Origin: Lepidodermella squamata
Lineage: Eukaryota; Gastrotricha
Reading direction: 5' to 3'
Assembly: GCA_047495785.1 (NCBI GenBank)
Contig: JBLDXI010000007.1
Location: 2,604,001 to 2,668,000, forward strand
DNA length: 64,000 nucleotides
Below, piece by piece: positions 55,129 through 64,000 of this stretch. A model generated the notes under the pieces. The model did no database searches. It had not been told where the DNA came from and saw only the letters and a list, made by a program, of their open reading frames with translations. The stretch's first letter is position 1. Every line of letters starts with the position of its first letter. The position numbers were made by a program, and so were the translations under genes.

Positions 55129-56787
55129 ATGGAGCATTCGAAGCAAACAGCTCGTAAGTCGACCGGTGGGAAGCAGCCGCGTAAACAGCTCATTTCCAAG
55201 TCGCCGCGAAAGCCGCCTATCGTTAAGAAGCGCCGCGAAGAAGCGCCGAAACGCACGATCCGGTTCCGCCCTGGCACCGTGGCGCTGCGCGAAATTCGCC
55301 GCTATCAAAAATCGACTGAGCTGCTGATCCGCAAGATGCCGTTTCAGCGCCTCGTGCGACAGGTCCTTCAAGGTGAAATTTTGATTTTTTTAATTATTTA
55401 TGGTCGGCTGATGAGGCGGTTTGCACTGCGTTATGAACCTAATTTAGTTTAATTTCAGGGCAGTATTTGAAATTAATTTTTTCGATTTTATTTCGGAAAA
55501 TTAGGACATCCATCATGGGTCCAAATATTTGCACCGCTAAAAGTTAGGATCCATCAGAAAATTCAAGAGTCCTGGCACGACATTTTTCATATTCTTTGCA
55601 ATTTCGGCGTTTTCGCTTTTTGATGGAAACTGATGCCATCCCTGAGCCTGGGATTTTTTATTTTAGCTACCTGGCGTCCCAAGCTACGCAGACAAAATAT
55701 CGACGTTGGGTTTTAAGATGGCTGATATCGGGAAAATCACTGATCAGTAAAATCGATAGTTGGAATCGATATCGGCTCTATAAGATGAAGTATAATTCGT
55801 AAACTGACCGCTCATAGCGCAAAGTACGCGTGATATGACGGTCTATCGGTTGGGCATGATAACAAAAAATTGAGATTCCTGTGAAGACTAGAAACTCGGA
55901 AACCCGTATTTAGTGCCCGAGTCTCAAATTTAGTGCTAGAACCCTAAATTTAGGGTGCGCATTTAGCAAACGTATAAATATTTCGACTCAATAAGCGCTA
56001 ATTTCTTGACCTATCTTAATTCAATTCCATTCCCAAATTGAAGAAGCTTAATCTTAATCACGATTTTATTCAATCATAAAAGGTCAATCCAAGTTCAATG
56101 AATAATTTAGATTCCTTTTAGTTTTACGTAATCGAATTTCAAAACCCGTCGCAAATCCAACTTGGAGAGGTACCAACAAATGTTTGTTCAACAAATGTTT
56201 CCGCTGTTCAAAAGTTCTGCTGAATTTTAGGGCTAGGAAATTCGATTTTTCGATAATTAATCTGAACGTCTAAATAATTAGGACTCTATTTGTAGGCAAG
56301 TAAATTGTTGGAATTTTGTTCCGCTAAAAGCCGGGTCCTTATCCTAATTAATTAGGCTTCAAAAATGTCTGAGGGCCATTTTTGAACCTATTGGATATTC
56401 GAAAATCGGTTCCGGTTGAAGCGAGACCCGTCCCAATTTTTTTCTACCACAATTTCAGTTCCTTGAAAAGAACCACCCTGTGTTAATTGTTTGCGCGATG
56501 GATACTTTGGATATGGGAACTTAACAATTCAAGTAGACTTCGGCCAGAACTAGAAAAAAAGAGAAGCTATTGAAATTAATGATTTTGTTTTACTTTCAGA
56601 ATTCAAGATCAACTTCCGCATGCAAGCTGCTGCGGTCGAAGCGTTGCAAGAAGCCTCCGAAGCCTACCTCACCGGCCTGTTCGAAGACACGAACCTGTGC
56701 GCAATTCACGGAAAACGCGTGACGATCATGCCGAAAGACATTCAACTGGCTCGTCGCATCCGGGGCGAAACTTACCGCCAACGCTAA
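55129..56787 (+). CDS. Divergent histone H3 variant
   Basis: Exons 55129-55372 and 56600-56787 join to 143 residues. The core fold is clearly H3: [51 protein letters not shown] and [14 protein letters not shown]. The tail is altered: positions 1-3 read Glu-His-Ser instead of Ala-Arg-Thr; K4, K9, K14 and K18 contexts are kept; the K27 region reads SPRKPP so the ARKS motif is lost; and a basic [14 protein letters not shown] stretch replaces residues ~30-42. The 1,227-nt intron is unusual for H3 and holds dispersed repeat R2. Loop 1 has no insertion, so a centromeric CENP-A is less likely than a specialised, replication-independent H3. It lies between two homeodomain genes in operon-like spacing. 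Confidence 0.85.
55555..55860 (+). repeat. Dispersed repeat R2, copy 2 (in H3-variant intron)
   Basis: Matches 39450-39760 over about 300 bp in the same orientation. Confidence 0.7.
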
Positions 56788-56961
56788 AACAATCGTCATC
56801 TTTCGAAATCGGAGAAAAAGAGAAATTTCATCTCTCAATCACAATTGACGCGCTCAATATGCTGCGAATTTTTCATGAATAATTTATGAATATTTTTTTC
56901 AAATAATATTTTCAAATAAAAATAAAAATTCATTTAAATTTTAGTGCATTTATTTGTTGAA

Positions 56962-58119
56962 ATGAATTGTTTCTACTACTTTCCGGTTTATGTACCTCAA
57001 CTGATTGCGGCACCTGTCAATAATAACCAACAGGTGAGGAACCAATCCATATCTATACCAGCTGCGATTCCTGAACCAAAAGAATTTTCAGTCACAATTC
57101 CCGCGTCTCTCGAGCCTACAAAATTGACAATTAGGCTGGTTAACGATCAAGAATCGAAGGTTCCAGTCTCGAATTATCGATCGAATTCGATTCAGATCAT
57201 TGAAATCGAAGACGAAGATGAAAGACCTGCGAAATCCACCTCGAATTGCGTCGAAATTGCGACCATTATAAGTTCGAATGAAACCTCAAGTTCGACAAAG
57301 GAAAAATCGGCAATCGAAGTCAAATCGGAAGAAATCAGCCACGCTGTGAAAAAATCGATGCTAGAGGAAGGCTTCAAATCAGATCCGTTGATGAATGATC
57401 CGGCGAAAGCGGACCAATTAGCGGAAGATCTGGGGATTTCGAGGAATAAATTGACGGCTTGGTTCGAAAGGAAGCGGGAAAAATACCGGACAAGCCTGAA
57501 CCCTACTCAAGTTCAGCGGTTAACGAAAATCTATGAACAGAAGTCGAATCCAAGCCTTCGTTTCATTCGGAAAATCGCGATGAGGCTTGAAGTCGAAAGC
57601 TTTGTTGTTAGTTTCGAATTAAAATTGAAATTTGAAATTTTACTATAAATTTGTAATTTAAATGAAAATTTGAAATTTGAATTAAAATCTGAAATTAAAA
57701 TTGAAATTAATTTGAATCATCTAAATTTTTAAAATTTTAAAATTCATTTGATTATTTTTTTGAAACAGATAGAAATTTGGTTCAACGAGAAGCGGAATGA
57801 TAAGAACGCAAGATACCTGACTAGGCGGGAAAGTGCTGAATTGTTTGATTTCTATAAGAAATGCCGCGAGCCTACAATAACTCAGATGAGCGATTTGGCT
57901 TTGCGTATGAATTTACCGGCTTTCAAAGTATTCCGCTGGTTTCGATTTAGGAAACAAGGCGACTCCAAGGTCAGATTTATTTAGCCATTTTTGGTTCGAG
58001 TAACGAAATTGTTTTATTTTTTTAAGACTGACGATGAGCAGAACTTGCGAGGCAGCTTGGTTGATGTCAAATCTGAACCTATTGAGAGTCTTTCTTCTAA
58101 TCTGAGTCAGCGTTCATAG
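56962..58119 (+). CDS. Three-homeodomain protein
   Basis: Exons 56962-57606, 57769-57969 and 58027-58119 join to 312 residues. The N-terminal 120 residues are Pro/Ser/Glu-rich with a possible SUMO-interaction-like run (IQIIEIEDEDE). HD1: ADQLAEDLGISRNKLTAWFE, then RKREK. HD2: LNPTQVQRLTKIYEQK to VIEIWFNEKRN. HD3: LTRRESAELFDFYKKC to FKVFRWFRFRKQ. Here, unlike family members A-E, HD3 keeps a WF core. The ATG lies 18 nt after an ATTTTAG acceptor (56944), which itself follows AATAAAAATAAAA, downstream of the H3 variant: a classic operon junction. The short acidic C-terminal exon has no known motif. Confidence 0.82.
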
Positions 58120-59667
58120 CTTCGTTTTAAATAAAGACTCATCGTTTCATTGCTGTATTGTTGTTTTTTTAAGGTTGACATTGTTGAATTCCCCTACTGA
58201 AAAGTTCCAAAATGTTGCAGCACCAGACTTCCCAGGTTTTAGGCTTCCGAGTTTCACTTTATATTCACTGGAATCTGGGTCTCATTTTTTATATCGCGCC
58301 CAACTTAAAAGTCTCCATATTAGGAATGTTTGGCGCCTTCACTTTGAGAGTTGCAGATGCGATATTGATTTCAAGTACCGATTTCACAAGTCACTTATTT
58401 TTCAGTATTAAATCGTGGCTTGGGATCCAACATCAATAGATTTTATTCCTAGCTTTTAGGGCACCATGTAGCTGAAATAAGTCAGCACTAAAGGTCAGCA
58501 CTGGGTTCAAAGTTCGGACAAATAATCAACGCTTTCGCACAGCAACGCTTCCACGTTTGGCCGCGATCAATTCGCCAGCCAAATAAATCGCCGCAATAGA
58601 AAGCTGGAAGCTGGACAGGGTCCAGGATGAAGTTGGTTGTTACCAATCGCTAGTACACCGATTTATCTCTTGGCAGTTGTAGCTTCGATGGAAATTACCT
58701 AGTTTTAAAGATTCCCGATTTCGACATTGCCCTATAGCCATTTGTTCTAAGCTTCACCTGATCGCAAGATTTCTCATGGCCAGGGCCTTCAGCGATCAGG
58801 TTTCTAATCGAAGGTCCATACATGTGGTACCACCAAGTAAAGCAATTAACGGCACCGCGCGACTCGATTACTGAAATTCCGCTGAAACTGTACGTTTCAG
58901 ATGAAACTTCTCAAACTTTTCAACAGAGCCTGGAACAGCTTTCCAACAGGGTATGGTTATCATCCAAATTGACGTAGTAGGCCGAACCCTTAGTTACATC
59001 ACTATCATGTCCGAACAAGGTCCGAACAAGGTCCGAACGTATAGTGGCACGGCCTGTAGCTCGCCGGAAAATGAAAGGCTGGCTGCTGTCGATAAGCCAA
59101 GATCAGCCATCATTTTCGACATCACACGAGATCCCGGAACAGGGCAAAGAGCTGTTATTTAGCGTTTTCAGCGTCATAAATGGCAAAACGGCAAACTCCA
59201 TCCAAATGCGCTATTCTTTTCACAAGAAAATACATCAAAATTGAGGGTAAATCAAATAAAGTCGACTGGAATAGGGCGGAACCTAATTAGCTGCAGCGGA
59301 ACAAAACTCGAAATATATGCAAAGAGTCACTGATCGAATTATTTCAGAAATTTGAGGCAAAGCATGAATTCAGAATTGAGCTCCACGAAATTCACTTTGA
59401 ATTCAATGTTCAATGGCTATTTATTTCGAATTACATTGGTCAGCCGTTGAAAGTTCCGAAAAGGGGTTTTAGGTCCATTAAAAATTCCGAAGTTAGGTCC
59501 CGCTCATCCTAATTATTGCTGTATGAAGAGCAAACTACTACAATTTGCTCCATGCTGCCGGGCCTCAACCGCGCAGCTCCCTTTATTCTTTCATTTTCCG
59601 TCACGTATTCGATAAAATTAAAATTGGTTTCGAATTTACATCACCGACTCAAAAAACATATTTCCCA
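58120..59667. other. Intergenic region, nothing recognised
   Basis: No domain-bearing frame or structured repeat beyond short direct repeats (GTCCGAACAAG repeated near 59010-59040) and GGTTCCGC/GCGGAACC words seen in other dispersed repeat fragments of the window. Confidence 0.5.
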
Positions 59668-61399
59668 TCAATCTAACACGATCACACTGGATGACGTAGA
59701 AGTGAAACTCATCGACAGCGTCATTTCCGATATTGAGCTACTTCTGGTATTAGCTGGACACGTCGTCGGCTCGTAGGCTGTAACCGAAGATGACGAAGAT
59801 GAAGCGTCGGAATCTTGCCAAGTCGCGACCACGGCTTGGTAAGCCCTGTCGACAGCCGTCCTCGCGTCTCGGATCATACACGACCTCTCACAGTCGTCAC
59901 ATCGCCATGGAAACTTGTCTTTGATCCATGGGTTTATGCATCCCCTTGAAAGTACATTGAATATGTTAAAAAAAATAGAAAATTAATCACAGTCATTCAA
60001 ATTTAAATTGTAAATTCAAATGATAAATTTAAATGAATTTATTTATAACGCTCTGCGACATTTGAGGCAACGACAACTGAGCAAAATATCTGTAACTTGC
60101 CTGTGAATTGCGCCAGCAGCTCCGCAAACCGAGCACGGTAAAACATCCCATTTTCCGTTAATACTGGGCTTGGAATATTCTCGGCCTTTGCGGCACTTGC
60201 ACTCGCTCGCATGGCAGGACATAAAGCCGTTGTCTTGCTCGCTAAATGACCCGTCCATCTCCCAGTTGGCATCTTTCACCGGCAGCTCAATGCCGAGCCA
60301 TTTCAGTTCATCGGCGAAGCCTTCTTTACGACAATTCGGGCAACTAAAGTGATACGCACCGGCTGAATGGGCCCAACGCTGTTAAAAAGAAACATTAAAT
60401 AAATTAATCGGAAATGGATAATAAATTCAAATAATTTAATTTAAATAATTAATTTATTTTACTTGAAAATATTAATTAATTGAGTCGTTTTATTAATGTT
60501 GAGGCCCGAGTCTGATTCGGCCCGTACACGCTTCGGCTGGCCCGTGCGCAGGCGGATAACATTGATTTGCCGCTCCGCGCTTGGGCCGGTCTGAAACGTG
60601 CCCATATCGGCATGGTGTTGGCCCGAGCACCGCGAAAAACTCAGCGCCGCACTCGGGCCGCCGGGCTCGGACCTCTGGAATCTGGCCGCCGGGCTTGGGT
60701 AATCCTACAACTAACACCCTTCCCGATAATTGTATCAAGTGCCGACCCAAGCCCGGCGGCCCGACTACATAATAATTATTTGAAAAATATTAATTAATCA
60801 AAGATCAACATGTAGATAATTACTTGGAGACATGTCCGATGGAACCACCGCCGGCAGAGGGGGCAATATATTTGAGCGAATCCAACTCTTTCGACCACTT
60901 GATCCATGCAAATCATGCACTCTGATGACTTCTCTGCCGCCGAACCGTTGTCCAACTCTGCTTGCTTTCGGTGGTGAATAGGGCAGAATGACTTGAAGTC
61001 ATTGAACACGAACATCACATTATTTTCGACACCACAAGGCACATGGTACCGCTGTAGAAATTTTCGAATATTTAATCGAATTTTGAGCAGATTCCGAAAA
61101 ATTACCTGATCGCAATTTGGTTCGTAACATTTAGCACCGGCATTTTTCTCGCCGCAGAAAACGCACGAGATACGAGCGGAACGTCTCGCCTCGCGTTTAA
61201 TGGCCTCGCTTTTAAAATAGAAGAGGCAAGTCGTGCCGCCCTTGCCGTCCGAATCGCATTCGTCCTGTTGTAGCAGATCGCTGCCGAAATACAAGCAGTT
61301 GCGATGAGATTTCACGCCGTCTGGCCGCGAGAATACGTCGCCAATCAGAGGATTGTCGACGTTCGGGCCTTTAGAACACAACATGCAAATAAGGGCCAT
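59668..61399 (-). CDS. G2E3/PHF7-like extended PHD-RING protein
   Basis: Exons 61399-61106, 61051-60824, 60378-60101 and 59944-59668 join to 358 residues. The N-terminal extended PHD has CMLCSKGPNVDNPLIGDVF, SHRNCLYFGSDL, CVFCGEKNAGAKCYEPNC and YHVPCGVENN...FCPIHH. A second cysteine module follows (CMICMDQ, YCPLCRRWFHRTCLQ, RWAHSAGAYHFSCPNCRKEG), then WLGIELPVKDANWE, CHASECKCRKGREYS and a last zinc cluster to WRCDDCERSC. This order matches the G2E3/PHF7/PHF6 group, known as ubiquitin ligases and chromatin readers. The third intron uses a GC donor (CACAG|GCAAGT). The ATG follows an acceptor at 61418, about 125 nt from the upstream homeodomain gene stop, suggesting an operon. The C-terminus is Ser/Thr-rich. 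Confidence 0.82.
60490..60775. repeat. GC-rich intronic segment
   Basis: A block rich in GGCCCG, CCCGAG and GCCGCCGGGCT words with local inverted repeats, strikingly GC-rich against the AT-rich intron around it; probably a transposed element inside intron 2 of the ePHD gene. Ends not defined. Confidence 0.4.
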
Positions 61400-61523
61400 A
61401 TCGCGGCCCGGTTTTGCCTAACAGAAAATTGAGGATGCCAATGTGAAAAGAGACTCTAGATTCGTTATAACTTTATAAAAAATTGAAAATTCAGCTGTCA
61501 CAGAGCAACATTGTTGATATCTT

Positions 61524-62957
61524 TCAGCGTTTGACACGAGCGGTTGATCGCCTGCGGTTGTCGAACCAGTATCGAACCTAAATATAGAGAAAAGCAATTT
61601 GCGTGAACTTCTCGCAGACCGTCATAACAGCAAATGGCCAAAACAGCAAACGCGACAAAACAGCAAATTTTTTCAACTTGCGACATAACAGCAGAAACAT
61701 GATGCAGCTTTTGCATAATAAGTTTTTGCTATTTTGTCGCGAAATAATAAATTTGCTGTTATGTCGCACTCGCTGTTCTGCGAAGTTGCTGTTAGGTCGC
61801 CATACCCTCGCGCAATGGTGTTAAAGTTAGAGGGCTAATTTGGATTACCTAACCTATTATTATCTGAACCAGAATGAACTTCAGATCATTCTCAACGGCC
61901 GTCGATTGAATGGGATCCTGGCGCAGCACACAATTTCGCGCACAATCAGCGAATTCGAAGGAGAATCGCCTCAATTTAATTTTCGCACAACACCTGTCGC
62001 ATTATTCGAAATCAGTCTTAATGCGTGCGATTAACAATTTTTTTACATTGAAATTAACAATTAGCGCCCAGTGGGGATTCTTGGAGTCAGTTGCAAAAGC
62101 AAAGCAAACGCAAAGGCAGACGCAGGACCGCTTCTATGCAAGACCAAACTCATATTATTCTCTTTCGAACCCCAATCGGGACTAGTAATCCTAAAATTTC
62201 AATACCTGGGTAAGCTTCATGCCAAGTTTGCGAGATATGTCCTCCATTTCGGAACGAGACGGATATTTTTGTCGTTGATAGAACTGTAAGGTACAGCTTG
62301 CATTATAGTAATTCACACAGGAGCTCTCAAAGAGAAATTTACAAACCTTATGAAGTTCCTCCCCCTCCCAAGTGACCTTTCTCGGCCGACCTACGGCTCG
62401 CCGCGTTACCGGTACATCATCATTGAACTTGAGCTTGGAATTAAGAGTTCGGAGTTCAGAAAATAGTGAGCATTACGGTAAGAAATACCTTCGAATCTTC
62501 AGGTGACGAGTAATAGGGCATGACGTTCGTAAAATAGGCGTGATCGTGCACAATCGCGTTCTGAATCAGCATGAACATAGCCGTCTCAGGCTCGATAAAG
62601 TGACGAGGCGGCTCGACAACTGGGCTCAACAAATGCATCGCAGACATTTCCGAGCTTCGGACGATATATTGCCCAATCTGACAAGAAATATGATATTGCA
62701 GTTGATAGGAAAAAATGCTGATTTCGCAGGTACCATTCTTTTCGCGACCGTAAGACTTGCCATAATTGAATTCTTCCTCTTGCAGGTAGAACATCGTTTA
62801 CGAGCTTCAAGAGACATTTCTCGAAGTTTGCTAGTTTGAACAGCGACGTTTCGTACCTCAACGCCGCGTGACATGTCACAGAAATCTTAATGTTTTGAAA
62901 ATTATTCAGCGTTTTGGCTAGGTCATCGGCGAGGTGTGCGTGTTTAGTGCTCAGCAT
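61524..62957 (-). CDS. Single-homeodomain protein with AT-hook-like motif
   Basis: Exons 62957-62757, 62677-62489, 62433-62347, 62283-62206 and 61577-61524 join to 202 residues. The first ~150 residues are helical and unrecognised. GRPRK, an AT-hook-like core, precedes the homeodomain: VTWEGEELHKFYQRQKYPSR, then LGMKLTQ, then VRYWFDNRRR. The last exon holds only helix 3 and a basic tail (STARVKR); it is split from helix 2 by a 628-nt intron that carries the GCGACAAAACAGC MITE. Without this distant exon the frame would stop at VLKF, so finding VRYWF at the expected phase supports the join. The ePH‌D gene follows on the same strand with operon-like spacing. Confidence 0.75.
61612..61805. mobile_element. 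MITE-like element built on GCGACAAAACAGC, copy 2
   Basis: Reverse-oriented copy of 21365-21555, inside the last intron of the homeodomain gene. Inverted GCGACATAACAGC/GCTGTTTTGTCGC words at both sides predict a hairpin. Confidence 0.75.
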
Positions 62958-63006
62958 TTGCGCACTGCAATCTGCGCGGTCGCGCGCCTGCTAGAGGTGA
63001 AGCGGC

Positions 63007-63204
63007 CATATCGTTACCGTCGTTGAATAACTCGGATTTAGGCTTGTTTACATCCGTTTCAAAGCGAAAAGTGACAAGTAAAAAGCGGCTTTTTTTAACG
63101 TGAATGAAGAGGCGAAAACAAAAGCTTTTTTACTTGTGACCTCTCGCTTTAAAAAGGATGTAAAATAGCCTAAATCCGAGTTATTCAACGACGCTAACGA
63201 TATG
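63007..63204. mobile_element. Palindromic MITE, about 198 bp
   Basis: Both halves are near-perfect reverse complements over about 80 bp: CATATCGTTACCGTCGTTG, AACTCGGATTTAGGC and ACAAGTAAAAA on the left mirror the right end ending in GACGCTAACGATATG. A TA at each edge could be the target duplication. Confidence 0.8.
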
Positions 63205-63276
63205 ACACAGAGTTGAAAGTAGGTCAAGTGAGTTAATGACAGCGGCGTGTTACGTTGTAATTACCGGAAACATCTT

Positions 63277-63814
63277 AGTTGCGTTTTTTATGGTGTCCAA
63301 GAAGCTATTGTTCAACGCTGTGATCAATATTTTGGACACCTCCGCAACACAGAACTAACAATCAAGTAATTAGCATGGAGCTGTCCGACCTCGAGAGGCA
63401 AACAGTTAAGACTAATCACGCCCCGACTTGATTAGATTAAGCCTTGACAAATCGAGACATGGTTGTAATTAATTTACGACATAGCGCCATCTGACCCTCG
63501 TTAACTTATGACGACGTGCCATACGGTCAATTTGTAGCCAAACGTCGTGGGGAAGCATTTTTTATTTCGTTGGCACGATCCGCGAAAATCGAGAGAAATA
63601 TTGATTTTTTGAAATTTTTCGAAAATTACCGAAAATTCTCAATTTTAACTGTCAATTAGCGATTATTTTGAATCCAAACTTGTCAAAAAATCCGTAGTTC
63701 AATATTTCTGAATTTAAAGTTTAACGATTGCTTTGAAAAGCATAAGCTAAGTTATGTGTGTCATCTGGTGTTGATTGATATAATTAGCCCGCGGACACCA
63801 TAAAAAACGCAACT
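63277..63814. mobile_element. Inverted-repeat element, about 538 bp
   Basis: A perfect 22-bp inverted repeat starts AGTTGCGTTTTTTATGGTG at 63277-63298 and closes at 63793-63814. The interior has no long open frame. Likely a non-autonomous DNA transposon; target duplication not resolved. Confidence 0.65.
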
Positions 63815-64000
63815 CTTTTGTTGCAGTCTACATTAATAATGAAAAAAAACGAAATGGAAAAAATGAAACTAATTAACAATCGGTTTTTTTTTAATGTTTA
63901 TCTCTGCTGATATTTACGTAACAAAACGCCGGACTTCGGAATAAAGCGGCAAATGAGCGAATAAAATAATTAATTAAAACCGGAAGGCGTCATTACGTCA

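Noticed and set aside
55129-56787. Centromeric histone CENP-A
   Set aside because: Loop 1 has no insertion and the core around LCAIH and [14 protein letters not shown] is close to canonical H3; only the tail and the segment before alphaN differ.
62150-62206. Homeodomain gene ending at VLKF
   Set aside because: This would cut before helix 3; an exon with VRYWFDNRRR at 61577 has the right phase and acceptor.
1-64000. CRISPR arrays, bacterial operons or plasmid features
   Set aside because: No regularly spaced direct repeats; genes have spliceosomal introns throughout.

Overview
The window looks like nuclear DNA of a small-genome animal, most likely a nematode outside Caenorhabditis. Evidence seen: short introns (often 45-70 nt, down to an inferred 35 nt) with mostly TTTTCAG-type acceptors; closely spaced co-oriented genes whose downstream members have a lone splice acceptor just before the ATG, as expected for operons resolved by spliced-leader trans-splicing; and animal-only families (Cys-loop channels, class C GPCR, sushi/C-type lectin, ankyrin-SOCS box, multi-homeodomain proteins). 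The species is not identified. All gene models were joined by eye; those called complete keep one frame across all inferred introns.

0-15 kb: two small secreted precursors ending in Gly-Arg-Arg amidation sites, a secreted sushi/C-type lectin, three decayed tandem copies of the lectin-GPCR junction, an intronless class C GPCR, an interleaved duplication of globin and ankyrin-SOCS genes, a small secreted protein and a sushi membrane protein.

15-42 kb: a dense cluster of homeodomain genes. First comes an apparent operon (homeodomain, triple-BRCT, three-homeodomain), then a cysteine protease with one frameshift. After these lies a five-member paralog family in which an N-terminal coiled coil precedes three tandem homeodomains, the third lacking a normal recognition helix. 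Two members sit downstream of duplicated EF-hand genes in operon-like order. Mobile elements have hit the cluster repeatedly: a 1,279-bp non-autonomous LTR element with identical-looking LTRs, a Penelope-like relic in a homeobox intron, a TGGGCC-rich inverted-repeat element that split one paralog's first exon, and several palindromic MITEs.

42-54 kb: tandem glutathione synthetases and three Cys-loop ligand-gated channels, two in tandem and one divergent.

54-64 kb: two more operon-like groups, homeodomain / histone H3 variant / three-homeodomain (+ strand) and homeodomain / G2E3-PHF7-like ePHD protein (- strand), then two inverted-repeat elements. Excluding one weak candidate, I count about 21 homeodomains in ten genes or gene relics, several packaged with chromatin or DNA-damage proteins (H3 variant, ePHD, BRCT). 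This nuclear-regulator cluster is the outstanding feature.
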